In this document: piece by piece, positions 52,894 through 61,811 of the stretch
Layout: each line of letters opens with the position of its first letter
Position numbering within the stretch: position 1 is the stretch's first letter
NCBI GenBank assembly: GCA_963725255.1
Contig: CAVRXV010000005.1
Coordinates: 372,001 to 436,000 of the forward strand
Reading direction: 5' to 3'
DNA: 64,000 nt
From: JAIEPX01 sp963725255
Lineage (GTDB): Bacteria > Pseudomonadota > Gammaproteobacteria > JAIEPX01
Translations under genes and position numbers: made by a program
The notes under the pieces: model-generated
Told to the model about the DNA's origin: nothing
Seen by the model: only the letters and a program-made list of their open reading frames with translations
Database searches by the model: none

Positions 52894-53820
52894 ATGGATA
52901 CTGTTCAAATTCCTAGGAAAATCAAGAAAGTCTGGAAGAGTGAGCCCACGATTGAAGGCGCGGGTGTGCATTTAAGGCGCGCTTTCGGATTTCATGAAGT
53001 GCCATTACTTGACCCATTTTTATTATTAGATGATTTTCGTTCTGAAAATCCTGAAGATTATCTTGCTGGATTTCCGTGGCACCCTCATCGTGGGATAGAA
53101 ACAATTACCTATGTTCTTGATGGAGATGTTGAACACGGTGATAGCATGGGAAATAAAGGCCATATAAAAGCGGGTGATATTCAATGGATGACAGCAGGAA
53201 GTGGTATTATTCATCAAGAAATGCCTAAAGGAAATCGTTCTGGTCAAATGTTTGGATTTCAATTGTGGGCAAATCTTCCAGCGAATTCTAAAATGATAGC
53301 TCCTCGTTATCGCGGAATTTTTTCAGGAAAAATCCCCGTTGTAAAAACGCCCGAGGGTGCGATAGTGCATGTTATTTGTGGAGAAGTGAATGGCACTCAA
53401 GGTCCGGTGTCGGAAATTGTAATTGAACCTGAATATTTTGATGTTGAACTTCCCGTTGGTACAACGTTTACTCACAGAGTCAAACCCGATCACACCGTGT
53501 TTGCCTATGTAATTGAAGGCGAAGCGTATTTTGATCAATCTCGGCAAGCTTTTTCTCATGATACGGCCGGAATTAATTATTTTGATTTTCAACCGCATTG
53601 TGCATGCATAGATGGTTCTCTTGTGCTATATGAAAAAGGTGGCAATCAAATTACAATTGCAGCAGATAAAAAAGCGACACGATTTTTGCTGGTTTCAGGA
53701 AAACCTTTAAACGAACCGATTGCATGGTATGGCCCTATTGTGATGAACACCCAAGCGGAATTACGTACTGCGTTTCAAGAATATCAAGATGGCACTTTTG
53801 TAAAAGAACAACAAAACTAA
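52894..53820 (+). CDS. Pirin-family dioxygenase-like protein
   Basis: 308 residues from ATG 52894 (ribosome site AAAGGA at 52882-52887; the frame extends six codons upstream). Bicupin with the four metal ligands H63 and H65 (PWHPHRGIET) and H107 and E109 (IIHQEM). Bacterial members such as YhhW oxidise quercetin, but the physiological substrate is usually unknown. Monocistronic. Confidence 0.9.
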   Translation: MDTVQIPRKIKKVWKSEPTIEGAGVHLRRAFGFHEVPLLDPFLLLDDFRSENPEDYLAGFPWHPHRGIETITYVLDGDVEHGDSMGNKGHIKAGDIQWMTAGSGIIHQEMPKGNRSGQMFGFQLWANLPANSKMIAPRYRGIFSGKIPVVKTPEGAIVHVICGEVNGTQGPVSEIVIEPEYFDVELPVGTTFTHRVKPDHTVFAYVIEGEAYFDQSRQAFSHDTAGINYFDFQPHCACIDGSLVLYEKGGNQITIAADKKATRFLLVSGKPLNEPIAWYGPIVMNTQAELRTAFQEYQDGTFVKEQQN

Positions 53821-53827
53821 TCGTAAG

Positions 53828-54520
53828 TTATTCAGTTTGAGTAGCGTGAAATGTTTTATCTCGCATCGCAAACCATTCGTTCGAGTATTCTACATTTTCG
53901 TATTTTTTACCGAGAAAAGGTCCCCCTAGAGTCCAATGAATGAGAGCAACATCATCGTTAGGTTCATGGTAGCCAACGAGATGGTTCCATTTTTTTGGTA
54001 GAGAACCGATTTCAGAATCGTTTTTGATCCATTTAAATTGATGCAGCTCATGATAATCAGCGACATTCAAATATTCAGGTGTAAGTTGTGTGCATTTTGA
54101 ATTATTGAACAACATAACGCTTGACCAATTAAATCGGGGAAATGATGGAATCGTATTTTCGAGAAAAGTATGTGTGCCTTTAATTTCTGGATGTTGAACA
54201 ACCATGACTGAATGTGCTGGATTTTGCAATTTCCATAAATTAGCGATGTCTTCGCGAATTAACATATCCCCATCAATAAAAAGTCCCCATCCTTTAAAAT
54301 CACATAGATACGGGACTAAAAATCGAGTGAAAGAAAAATCGGTTAGTTGATTGGGGTCGCGTTGTCGATCAAAAAGTAGTTTAAGATTACTGATTCGGAG
54401 TGGAGTGATGCTCACGGGGACGCTACTATGCTCCATGATACTTTGGGCGCATACGTGGTATGTGACTACCTCACGGCTGTCATAGCCTATAAAGATTCGA
54501 AGCGGTTCTTGAGGGCTCAT
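53828..54520 (-). CDS. GT-A type glycosyltransferase
   Basis: 230 residues, GGAGC ribosome site. The opening LRIFIGYDSREVVTYHVCAQ and the DGD metal motif (D83, D85 in LFIDGDMLI) fit a GT8-like glycosyltransferase, with a late IHWTLGGPFLG. Substrate unknown; could decorate surface glycans or be a host-directed toxin, but nothing decides. It ends 8 bases from the pirin stop (convergent). Confidence 0.8.
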   Translation of the reverse strand: MSPQEPLRIFIGYDSREVVTYHVCAQSIMEHSSVPVSITPLRISNLKLLFDRQRDPNQLTDFSFTRFLVPYLCDFKGWGLFIDGDMLIREDIANLWKLQNPAHSVMVVQHPEIKGTHTFLENTIPSFPRFNWSSVMLFNNSKCTQLTPEYLNVADYHELHQFKWIKNDSEIGSLPKKWNHLVGYHEPNDDVALIHWTLGGPFLGKKYENVEYSNEWFAMRDKTFHATQTE

Positions 54521-54708
54521 GTGATTGCTCCAGATGAATAGTATATCGCCTAATTATACAAAATTTTGCCCTATAGAGGGTATTGTTAGCAAGGCAATTT
54601 TCCTCAGATAAAAGAGTAGCACCTTTCAAGGGCTAATCTTAGATTTGAGCCTCAACAAACCATTGGTGGTATGAGAACTTAGGGTTAGCTCAAAGTTGAA
54701 TAAGTTGT

Positions 54709-54739
54709 TCAAATATACTAATTTTATTAGTACAAATGG
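54709..54739. promoter_or_regulatory. First operator palindrome of the intact abiE operon
   Basis: CAAATATACTAATTTTATTA with GTACAAATGG: core ACTAAT-TTT-ATTAGT, flanks partly symmetric. It lies 185 bases before abiEi and is a near copy of the second site 129 bases downstream. A degenerate family A half-copy (TAATCTTAGATTTGAG) lies just upstream at about 54634. Confidence 0.6.
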
Positions 54740-54837
54740 CTTTAATATTCAACTAAAGTAACTTAAATAACCTATTGTCATTATTCTGCAAATGATGAAA
54801 ATATCATTTTTGTAACTTCTATAGTTGATAATATAAT

Positions 54838-54868
54838 CCAAATATACTAATATTATTAGTAAATTTGG
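54838..54868. promoter_or_regulatory. Second operator palindrome of the intact abiE operon
   Basis: 31-base palindrome, CCAAATAT-ACTAAT on the left and ATTAGT-AAATTTGG on the right around ATT, with one mismatched pair. It ends 25 bases before the abiEi ATG. Two inverted repeats upstream are the known arrangement for AbiEi cooperative autorepression. Confidence 0.65.
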
Positions 54869-54893
54869 AGTTTTTCTTTAACTATGAGGTTTT

Positions 54894-55712
54894 ATGCAAC
54901 TCGAAGAGTTTTTTGCGCGATATCCAGTTTTCAATAGGGAAGAATATGTTGCCTATATGAACTCTCGAGGTACTACGAATTGTAATACACAAAGAGAGTT
55001 GCTAGCCTATCACGTGAGGAAGGGGCATATAGTCAAAATACGTCGCGGCTTCTACGCTACTGTTTCAGGAGCTGTCCTTGATCCAAGTAGCATGCCAATA
55101 GACGGGTACTTAATTTCAGGACGTATTGCTAAAGATGCAGTGTTATCGTATCACTCTGCGCTCGATTTTCATGGTGTGTCGCATTCTGTCTATTACACGT
55201 TCTATTTTTGCTCGCGCCATACTATTAAGACATTTACTTACCAAGGTGATACGTTCCATCGTGTTCCCTTTCCAAACGCACTTATTGACAAAAAATATGA
55301 GCACATGGCTACAGAAATCAAAGAGCGACAAGGCCAGGATGTTTGCGTATCGACTCTTGAACGTACATTGGTGGATGTTTTAGACCGGCCCGAGCTTGGA
55401 GGGGGTTGGGAAGAAATATGGCGATCATTAGAGAAGATAGGAGTTCTTGATTTGGATTTGCTTTTACAATATGCGCTTGCGCTTGAGAATGCGACGACTA
55501 TCGCTAAAGTTGGATTTTTCTTGGAAACACATCAGGAGGAGTTTGCAGTAAATGAACGCCATCTTTCAAAATTGAAACGCTTCATTCCGCGTAATAAACA
55601 TTATATGGACCATAGGACAGCTCAAAATAGTAAATTGATCAAACAATGGAACTTAATGGTTCCTGTTGAAATTCTTGAAAAAAAATGGGAAGAACCTAAT
55701 GATGATATCTAA
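54894..55712 (+). CDS. abiEi: AbiEi antitoxin/transcriptional repressor
   Basis: 272 residues. Type IV antitoxin: N-terminal winged helix (about 1-60, KGHIVKIRRGFYATVS) for DNA binding and autorepression, C-terminal domain for countering AbiEii. Conserved LSYHSALDFHGVSH and LERTLVDVLDRPELGGGWEE segments. GAGG ribosome site close to the ATG. Its stop overlaps the abiEii start by 14 bases. Closely similar to the solo AbiEi at 3264-4079. Confidence 0.92.
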   Translation: MQLEEFFARYPVFNREEYVAYMNSRGTTNCNTQRELLAYHVRKGHIVKIRRGFYATVSGAVLDPSSMPIDGYLISGRIAKDAVLSYHSALDFHGVSHSVYYTFYFCSRHTIKTFTYQGDTFHRVPFPNALIDKKYEHMATEIKERQGQDVCVSTLERTLVDVLDRPELGGGWEEIWRSLEKIGVLDLDLLLQYALALENATTIAKVGFFLETHQEEFAVNERHLSKLKRFIPRNKHYMDHRTAQNSKLIKQWNLMVPVEILEKKWEEPNDDI

Positions 55713-56664
55713 AGAAAAATTGCTATACGAGGCAGAAATCTGCGATTTTCGACCTGAAATTCTCGAAAAAGTTATGTATCTAATGAGGATTCTTGAAGAT
55801 ATAAATAAGGATGCATACTTACAGAAACGATTGGTATTGAAAGGAGGTACCGCGCTCAATTTATTTTACTTTGGGCTGCCAAGATTGTCGGTTGATGCGG
55901 ATTTGAATTATATCGGTGATATAAGGCGCGAAGTTATGATTGAAGAACGCCCTCAGATTGAAGAAAGAATATCACGAATTTGTAAAGGTATGGGGTTATC
56001 GATCTATCGAAAACCCTCAATGCATGCCGGTGGGAAAATGATTTGGCGCTATCCGAGTGCGCTTGGTAATCAAGGTAATCTAGAAATCGATTTAAATTAC
56101 ATGTACAGAATACCATTAGTACCAATCGCGATGAAATCTAGTGTGAATATTCTGGGGCATAATATATCAAATATTGCAGTTCTCGATATCCATGAATTAG
56201 CTGCTGGAAAGTTATCAGCATTAGTAGATAGGGGCGCTGCACGAGATGTGTTTGATGCCCATTTCCTTTTTCATAATATGGATCTAGATGATACTCTTTT
56301 GCGGTCACTTTTTATTGTATATGCTGCAATGAGCCGAAAAAGTGATATACGAGACTTTGATTATCGAAAATTCAATTATGATGTGACTGAATTTCAAAAC
56401 CGTTTAATACCAATGCTTAAAAAAGATTTTATTAATGAAGTTGGAAACATCAAGGCGTGGTCTAAAAAGTTAATGAGCGAGTGCCATACACAGCTATCAA
56501 GATTGTTTCCGTTAAATGAAAATGAACATGAATTTTTGACAAGATTAATTGATAACGGAGAAATTCAACCCCAGTTAATTTGTGATGGAGTAATAGCTGA
56601 GAATGTTTCTGTTCACCCCGCATTACATTGGGCTGCATTTAACTCGAAAAGACGATTAAGCTAA
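55699..56664 (+). CDS. abiEii: AbiEii nucleotidyltransferase toxin
   Basis: 321 residues from ATG 55699. Nucleotidyltransferase (DUF1814) with the active-site KGGTALN (48-54) and D66-x-D68 (LSVDADLNY), the third acid in LEIDLNYMYR, then ELAAGKLSALVDRGAARDVFD with the conserved Lys and Arg-Asp. AbiEii-type toxins transfer nucleotides to targets such as tRNA and stop growth until phage infection is aborted or the plasmid is lost. All key residues are present, so the pair looks functional. Confidence 0.92.
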   Translation: MMISKEKLLYEAEICDFRPEILEKVMYLMRILEDINKDAYLQKRLVLKGGTALNLFYFGLPRLSVDADLNYIGDIRREVMIEERPQIEERISRICKGMGLSIYRKPSMHAGGKMIWRYPSALGNQGNLEIDLNYMYRIPLVPIAMKSSVNILGHNISNIAVLDIHELAAGKLSALVDRGAARDVFDAHFLFHNMDLDDTLLRSLFIVYAAMSRKSDIRDFDYRKFNYDVTEFQNRLIPMLKKDFINEVGNIKAWSKKLMSECHTQLSRLFPLNENEHEFLTRLIDNGEIQPQLICDGVIAENVSVHPALHWAAFNSKRRLS

Positions 56665-56949
56665 TGAATAACGTGATGGCGCATATCTATTTTACATTTA
56701 GTGACTTTGATTGGGTCAACTTCTATGCTTATAATTTAGGTTATAACCATATTATAGTATACTGCGGAGATTTTATTTTTCAGAACTAAGCCGTTTCAAT
56801 GGCCGAAATTAAATTAGTAATATTATTCTGCTATAATGTGTTTAAGCAAAACAATTTTATGGCTTCATTGCAATGGTTGAGACGTTCTTTTTCATCTATT
56901 GAGCTGTAGATTTTTATAGAATTTTTGTGATTTTGATGGAGGGCTATTT

Positions 56950-57657
56950 ATGGAAAAAATTACGTGGAAAGATTCGCGCAAAATCATGGTGAAAATTCAT
57001 GATGATACGTATACATACATTAAGCACTCTATGGGTATTTTTCATCAAAGCTTGCGCTGTATAAATTATTACCGAGCTATGAAGTTTGTTATGAAAAATG
57101 ATAAACATGTTTCTATTTCAGCTTTTATTACGATTAGCAACGCCTTAATGGAATCGTCTGTGATTGGATGGATAAAGTTATTTGGTAGCGAAAAAGAGGA
57201 TACATATTTTACTAAAATAATACAGGATAATATTTTATACGCCGATTTTAAGGGCTATTTTGATAAAATAAATGTGCAAGATAAGGAAGGCTTGAAAAAC
57301 CTATTATTGAAGAAAATTGGAATGTCAAACAATGAGTTTCATAAATATCAAGATGACATGAAAAAATTTCGCGATAAATTTATAGCGCACACGGATTTAT
57401 CGCTTCATCGTATACCGAAGAATAGTCAAGAAAAACAAAAACAGCATAATGATCGCTTAAAGAATTATCCAAGCTTAGCTCCTGCAGAACAGTCCTTATT
57501 TTGGTTTTACGATTTGATTACTGAAATCTTAATAAGCAAGAGAGACAGTAAAGGTGACTCTATTTTTCAGTATCCTTCACTAGATGATGTTAACTATTTG
57601 ACAGAAAAAGAATGCGATGAGCTTAAAAATGGAATTAAATCAGTAAATGCTGAGTAA
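56950..57657 (+). CDS. HEPN-like helical protein with R-x5-H motif
   Basis: 235 residues, GGAGG ribosome site. Almost all alpha-helical, with F-R141-D-K-F-I-A-H147-T at the end of the central helical bundle. An Arg followed by His after 4-6 residues is the RNase signature of HEPN domains (the AbiU2-like pattern 'R-D/N-K-x-x-A-H' is close). It follows the AbiE pair by 285 bases on the same strand, with an AT-rich gap containing no gene. A role in phage defence or stress RNA cleavage is inferred from fold and neighbours. Confidence 0.6.
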   Translation: MEKITWKDSRKIMVKIHDDTYTYIKHSMGIFHQSLRCINYYRAMKFVMKNDKHVSISAFITISNALMESSVIGWIKLFGSEKEDTYFTKIIQDNILYADFKGYFDKINVQDKEGLKNLLLKKIGMSNNEFHKYQDDMKKFRDKFIAHTDLSLHRIPKNSQEKQKQHNDRLKNYPSLAPAEQSLFWFYDLITEILISKRDSKGDSIFQYPSLDDVNYLTEKECDELKNGIKSVNAE

Positions 57658-57881
57658 CACTGTTTATCTTTCACGAGTAAGTCATATCTCTATGTTTCAT
57701 CGTTAAGATGCTTTTGGTAAATCGTTCGCATTGACGGCTAGGGGGGCTAATACATTTATTGTATCATAACCATATGGTTATTACTGCTTATTGGTATATT
57801 GTGGTGGGGTGTTTAGTATGATGCTAGAATATGTCTTGAAAGGCCTATAGAATAGGTCTAGTTTCATAAGAGAGTAATGTT

Positions 57882-58559
57882 ATGACGGTATCAACAGAGA
57901 ATATTTCTCGAGAAAAATTAATGCTGCCAGCAGGTAAGAAAAAGTTGCTTTTGCATTCTTGTTGTGCACCCTGTTCAGGTGAGGTGATGGAAGCGATAAT
58001 CGTTTCCGGAATTGAATTCGCCATTTATTTTTATAATCCTAATATTCATCCTCTAAAAGAATATGAATTACGAAAAGATGAAAATATTCGTTTTGCCGAA
58101 AAATATAGCATACCTTTTGTTGATGCCGATTATGATCGAGATGATTGGTTCAAACGTGCAAAAGGAATGGAGCATGAGCCTGAGCGTGGCATTCGTTGTA
58201 CCATGTGTTTTGATATGCGTTTTGAACGCACTGCGCTATATGCCTATGAAAATAACTTCGATTGTATTTCAAGTTCATTAGGAATTTCTCGATGGAAAAA
58301 TATCGATCAAATTAATGACTGCGGAGAACGAGCTGCAAGTCACTATCCTGATCTTGTTTATTGGACATACAATTGGCGTAAACAAGGCGGTTCTCAACGC
58401 ATGTTAGAAATTTCAAAACGTGAAAATTTTTACATGCAAGAATATTGTGGTTGTGCATATTCATTGCGAGATACCAATGCGTGGCGAGTAAAAAACGATC
58501 GACCGAAAATTAAGCTCGGAGAAAAATTTTACGGCATTGAAATTCAAAATGAGTTATAA
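57882..58559 (+). CDS. queH: Epoxyqueuosine reductase QueH
   Basis: 225 residues. Completes queuosine on tRNA by reducing epoxyqueuosine, as the non-cobalamin alternative to QueG. Cysteines for the Fe-S/metal cluster: C27-C28 and C31 (LHSCCAPCSG), C106-x-x-C109 (RCTMCFDMR), and C189-G-C191 (YCGCAYS). Length and motifs are typical. Confidence 0.93.
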   Translation: MTVSTENISREKLMLPAGKKKLLLHSCCAPCSGEVMEAIIVSGIEFAIYFYNPNIHPLKEYELRKDENIRFAEKYSIPFVDADYDRDDWFKRAKGMEHEPERGIRCTMCFDMRFERTALYAYENNFDCISSSLGISRWKNIDQINDCGERAASHYPDLVYWTYNWRKQGGSQRMLEISKRENFYMQEYCGCAYSLRDTNAWRVKNDRPKIKLGEKFYGIEIQNEL

Positions 58560-58566
58560 AAATAGA

Positions 58567-58845
58567 TTAAGTAAACACAATATCAAACTCAGTGGTGTTT
58601 TCGACAGGAATGATTTCCGAGGTCACTGATTTTACCTCCGCTTTTCTAGGTCCTTCCCATAACCAATCTTCGAATGTGGAAATTTGTTCGGGTGTTCCAA
58701 ACGCAAAACATTCAACATGACCTTGAATATCATTTCGAACCCAACCAGTAATGCCCAGCTCTTGGGCTTTAGTGCGAGTGCTATCTCTGAAAAATACGCC
58801 TTGCACTCTTCCTGAGACAACGAAGCGTTTTCCAATTCTTTCCAT
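58567..58845 (-). CDS. acyP: Acylphosphatase
   Basis: 92 residues from ATG 58845, with GGAGA 4-5 bases upstream; longer frames run into the family A repeat. Hydrolyses acyl phosphates. Catalytic R20 (VQGVFFRDST) and N38 (WVRNDIQG) are present in the standard positions. It converges with queH. Confidence 0.93.
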   Translation of the reverse strand: MERIGKRFVVSGRVQGVFFRDSTRTKAQELGITGWVRNDIQGHVECFAFGTPEQISTFEDWLWEGPRKAEVKSVTSEIIPVENTTEFDIVFT

Positions 58846-58925
58846 TCTGTTCTCCATGATAGAGTTGAGTCGAAACAATTTTAAGCTGGATGGTTTCATA
58901 TTTCCATCCTTATCTCTGAGGAATG

Positions 58926-58998
58926 GTGTCAGATCTAAGATCAATACATTTACCTGTTTAATATGGGCATGTGAATATACAGTTCTTAGATCTGACGC
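58926..58998. repeat. Family A palindromic repeat, copy 5 (degenerate)
   Basis: GGTGTCAGATCTAAGATCAA on the left and TCTTAGATCTGACGC on the right; the arms match outside but drift inside (GTGAATATAC). It lies between divergent acylphosphatase and the membrane protein gene. Confidence 0.8.
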
Positions 58999-59087
58999 TG
59001 TTCATCAACAATTTATAGGAGTATACTCCGGCGCGGGCATATCACGTACTGGCCATAGATCTAGGTTCTGTTGAATCGTTATGGGGC

Positions 59088-59720
59088 GTGATGCGAACAT
59101 TACTTGAAAAAGGAGTTCAAACAGTGGTTAGAGTCATTATAAGTGCCATTATCGGTGGCCTTTTAGTTTTTGCGTGGAGCATGGTGTCGTGGATGGCATT
59201 GCCTTATCACACGCAGTCGATCCATCAATTTAAAGACGAAGCAGCGGTAACCAAGTTTATCAAAGAGCAGGCTGATCATTCTGGTATCTATGTGCTACCT
59301 TTTGTTCCAGGCGATACGATAACGAAATCGTCTGATGAGCAACAAAAGATTTGGGAAGAAGTTCAAAAGAAACAACAAGCAGGTCCTATGATGTTTGCTT
59401 CTGTTGCATTAAATGGCACTGAAGTGAGTATGAAGCAATCCATGATTTACGGCTTCATTTTGCAAGTTGTTGGTGCTTTCATCATCAGTTTAATTCTGTG
59501 TGGTTTCTGCTGTTCAGGTTATTTTTGCCGCTTGTTCACCGTTATTTCAATCGGTTTACTCATTGCATTGCTTGGCAGTGGTCCCGGCTTAATCTGGTGG
59601 AAATTTAGCTTGCCCTTCACATTAGCGTGTGCGGCAGATGCATTGATTGGTTGGTCAATTGCAGGTCTATTTATGGCTGCGATCGTTAAACCCTGTCGTT
59701 GCAAAAAAGAATCTCGTTAA
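59088..59720 (+). CDS. Membrane protein of unknown function
   Basis: Up to 210 residues. The better start is probably GTG 59124, since AAAAGGAG lies 8 bases before it; the frame opens at 59088. One N-terminal membrane helix (VIISAIIGGLLVFAWSMV) with the conserved-looking WMALPYH, a soluble periplasmic loop of about 90 residues, then three helices rich in Gly, Cys and Ala (ending KPCRCKKESR). Similar small proteins occur in other gammaproteobacteria with no known role. Followed by a strong terminator. Confidence 0.7.
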   Translation: MMRTLLEKGVQTVVRVIISAIIGGLLVFAWSMVSWMALPYHTQSIHQFKDEAAVTKFIKEQADHSGIYVLPFVPGDTITKSSDEQQKIWEEVQKKQQAGPMMFASVALNGTEVSMKQSMIYGFILQVVGAFIISLILCGFCCSGYFCRLFTVISIGLLIALLGSGPGLIWWKFSLPFTLACAADALIGWSIAGLFMAAIVKPCRCKKESR

Positions 59721-59722
59721 TT

Positions 59723-59752
59723 AAAAAGGGGGGGTAATTCCCCCCTTTTTTT
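59723..59752 (+). terminator. Strong intrinsic terminator
   Basis: AAAAAGGGGGGGTAATTCCC and CCCTTTTTTT: six to seven G-C pairs, tetraloop-sized centre, U tract. Three bases after the membrane protein stop. Confidence 0.92.
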
Positions 59753-59870
59753 CTCTCAGTCATCTTGTATATTTCAATTTCTTAGTAATCTCATAATACG
59801 TTAAAATTTTCGACTTTCTATTCAGAGTATGATAATTTGCTAATCTCAAATTTTAAAATAAGGAAATGTT

Positions 59871-60464
59871 ATGACAATGATGAAATTCTTACCCGCAGTG
59901 GCTGCAAGTTGCGCACTGATGCTTTCTTCGACTGGTTTCGCAGGAATTTATCTCGGTGGCCAAGTGGGTTATGCACATGAAGAATATAATATGAAAGCAT
60001 TTTTTGATAAAGAATATTCTAATAATGAAAGTGTAGGGCGCATTTATGCTGGCTATCAGTTTACGCCTTTTATGGGTATCGAAACTGGATTCGCGATGAT
60101 TTCTGAAGCGAAATTACCGAGAGATTTTGGTGAAGTCTCCACGGCAAATTGGGATTTTCTATTAAGTATCGGTATGCCATTGGGAAATACGGGATTTAGA
60201 ATTGATCTCAAAGGCGGTGGCGCTTACATGATTTCTGATTTTGATGCCAGCGAAACTGCTAAACATCATCACCATTTTGATGACGATTCTAAAGGTGAAT
60301 ATAAACCAGAAATCGGTGCAAGCCTGAGTTTTAATTTGAATGAATATGTTGCAATCGATGCTTCGTATTTGCATATTTATGACGATCCGCGAAGTAAAAA
60401 ATTAAATACACCATGTACTGATATGGCAATGGTTGGGTTGCGATTGATATTCAGCATCATTTAG
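59871..60464 (+). CDS. Outer-membrane beta-barrel protein (OmpA/OmpW-like porin family)
   Basis: 197 residues, AAGGAAA ribosome site. Signal peptide (VAASCALMLSSTGFA) cut before GIYLGGQVGYAHEE, a typical opening of eight-stranded outer-membrane barrels. Alternating strands follow (VGRIYAGYQFTPFMGIETGF, FRIDLKGGGAYMIS, EYVAIDASYLHIY) and the chain ends RLIFSII. A His-rich loop (AKHHHHFDD) might bind metal. The stop lies two bases before the 86-bp palindrome. Confidence 0.82.
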   Translation: MTMMKFLPAVAASCALMLSSTGFAGIYLGGQVGYAHEEYNMKAFFDKEYSNNESVGRIYAGYQFTPFMGIETGFAMISEAKLPRDFGEVSTANWDFLLSIGMPLGNTGFRIDLKGGGAYMISDFDASETAKHHHHFDDDSKGEYKPEIGASLSFNLNEYVAIDASYLHIYDDPRSKKLNTPCTDMAMVGLRLIFSII

Positions 60465-60466
60465 AT

Positions 60467-60552
60467 GTTGATGGGGTCAGGTCTAACATTGAAACCAGGT
60501 GGTTCTAGTACTAGAACCACCTGGTTTCAATGTTAGACCTGACCCCATCAAC
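60467..60552. repeat. Family A palindromic repeat, copy 6, perfect 86-bp palindrome
   Basis: Two exact 43-base arms with no loop, from GTTGATGGGGTCAGGTCTAA outwards to the mirror ...GACCTGACCCCATCAAC, centre CTAGTACTAG. It occupies the whole gap between two convergent stops (60464 and 60553), so it must serve or tolerate both 3' ends. Confidence 0.95.
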
Positions 60553-61668
60553 TCACATACCAGAGCCTGATTGTTTTTGCTCTTTAGTAATTGCAAGAAC
60601 AAGTTCGCTTTTTGCTCTGGTTAACGTTTTCCTTTCTTTGGCTTGGCCACTAATGTGATCTTTAGCAATATTAATAACAGAATTACTGCGGGGTTTTGCC
60701 AGTTGTTCTAATTTTGAATCTACAGTTTGTTGAATAAACTCAAGTGCATGCTGAGGTAAGATCTTCATTTGTGGGGTTATTGTGAAAGAAGTGCTCTTTA
60801 GAAGCTCATAAATTATTCGTTGAGTAAAATCGGATAATTTTGTGGGGGACTCATGTCCTGGAATTTTATTAGATAAATGGTTGTCAAGAATGAACTGTAC
60901 TTCGCGTAGTTTTTCTTCAAGAGGCATTTTGTTGAATCTCTCAAGATAATTTGATTCTACGGTTGAGCGTAATTTTATCAACGCAGGAAGACTGTCCGTC
61001 GAAATAGCTTCATTAAAATGATCACATTCGACTAATTTCTTACAGCCAGAATAATCCGAAAATTGTATGATAAATGCTTTTTGGGTATTATTGTCAATAT
61101 CAAATAACACTTGTTTGTTCATATTAAAACATAATGTTCTTTTGTAGAAAGTAACGATAGCATCGCAGTTTTTAAATCCGTATAATGTTTTTAAAAGTGT
61201 TTCCTCTTGATCAGATTCTCGAAAATGTGATGAAATTTGTGCTTTAACTTTTTCTGCAGTGCAATGTAACATAACACAATAGGCTAAGTTTTTATCCCAA
61301 TCTAACGTTTCTAGTTGTGTGTCAGGTGAAAATTTATCTTGTGACGAGTAATCTAAGAACCTGTTGCTGAGTACTTTTAATGTACTGATTTGAGTGGCAA
61401 TATCTGATCCATGAGGAGAATCCTTTGATAATGAACTCAAGACACTCAAAATTCTGTATAGATAGGTCTCGTTAGTAAATTTTCTTGAATTTTCCTTAAT
61501 GGTTTTTGTTGCATTATTATCAACAAAGAGTTTATGTTCATCCATATGCTGATGAAATTTTAATATATGGGTTAAAAATTGAGGGATATTTTTAGCCTCA
61601 ACTGCTTGATGAGCTGCATTCCATAATACAATGGCTTTATCAACGTGTTCATTATCTTTCATTTCCAT
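60553..61668 (-). CDS. Unknown helical protein
   Basis: 371 residues, mainly helical, no signal peptide or membrane segment. No family motif recognised. It has an Arg/Lys-rich tail near residues 330-360 (KERKTLTRAKSELVLAITK). Its stop abuts the perfect palindrome. Base use resembles the other orphan proteins in the window. Possible effector, unproven. Confidence 0.6.
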   Translation of the reverse strand: MEMKDNEHVDKAIVLWNAAHQAVEAKNIPQFLTHILKFHQHMDEHKLFVDNNATKTIKENSRKFTNETYLYRILSVLSSLSKDSPHGSDIATQISTLKVLSNRFLDYSSQDKFSPDTQLETLDWDKNLAYCVMLHCTAEKVKAQISSHFRESDQEETLLKTLYGFKNCDAIVTFYKRTLCFNMNKQVLFDIDNNTQKAFIIQFSDYSGCKKLVECDHFNEAISTDSLPALIKLRSTVESNYLERFNKMPLEEKLREVQFILDNHLSNKIPGHESPTKLSDFTQRIIYELLKSTSFTITPQMKILPQHALEFIQQTVDSKLEQLAKPRSNSVINIAKDHISGQAKERKTLTRAKSELVLAITKEQKQSGSGM

Positions 61669-61811
61669 ACAATACTACCCACTATATACCTTCAATTGAT
61701 ATTATAGCATATTGGCAGTTTTGAAGGGGTCAAGTCTTGACTTCTCCGAGGAGTTTGTCAGGTTAGAAAGTAATTTTGAAAATCCACTCTGATAATACGC
61801 AAGTAAAATTC

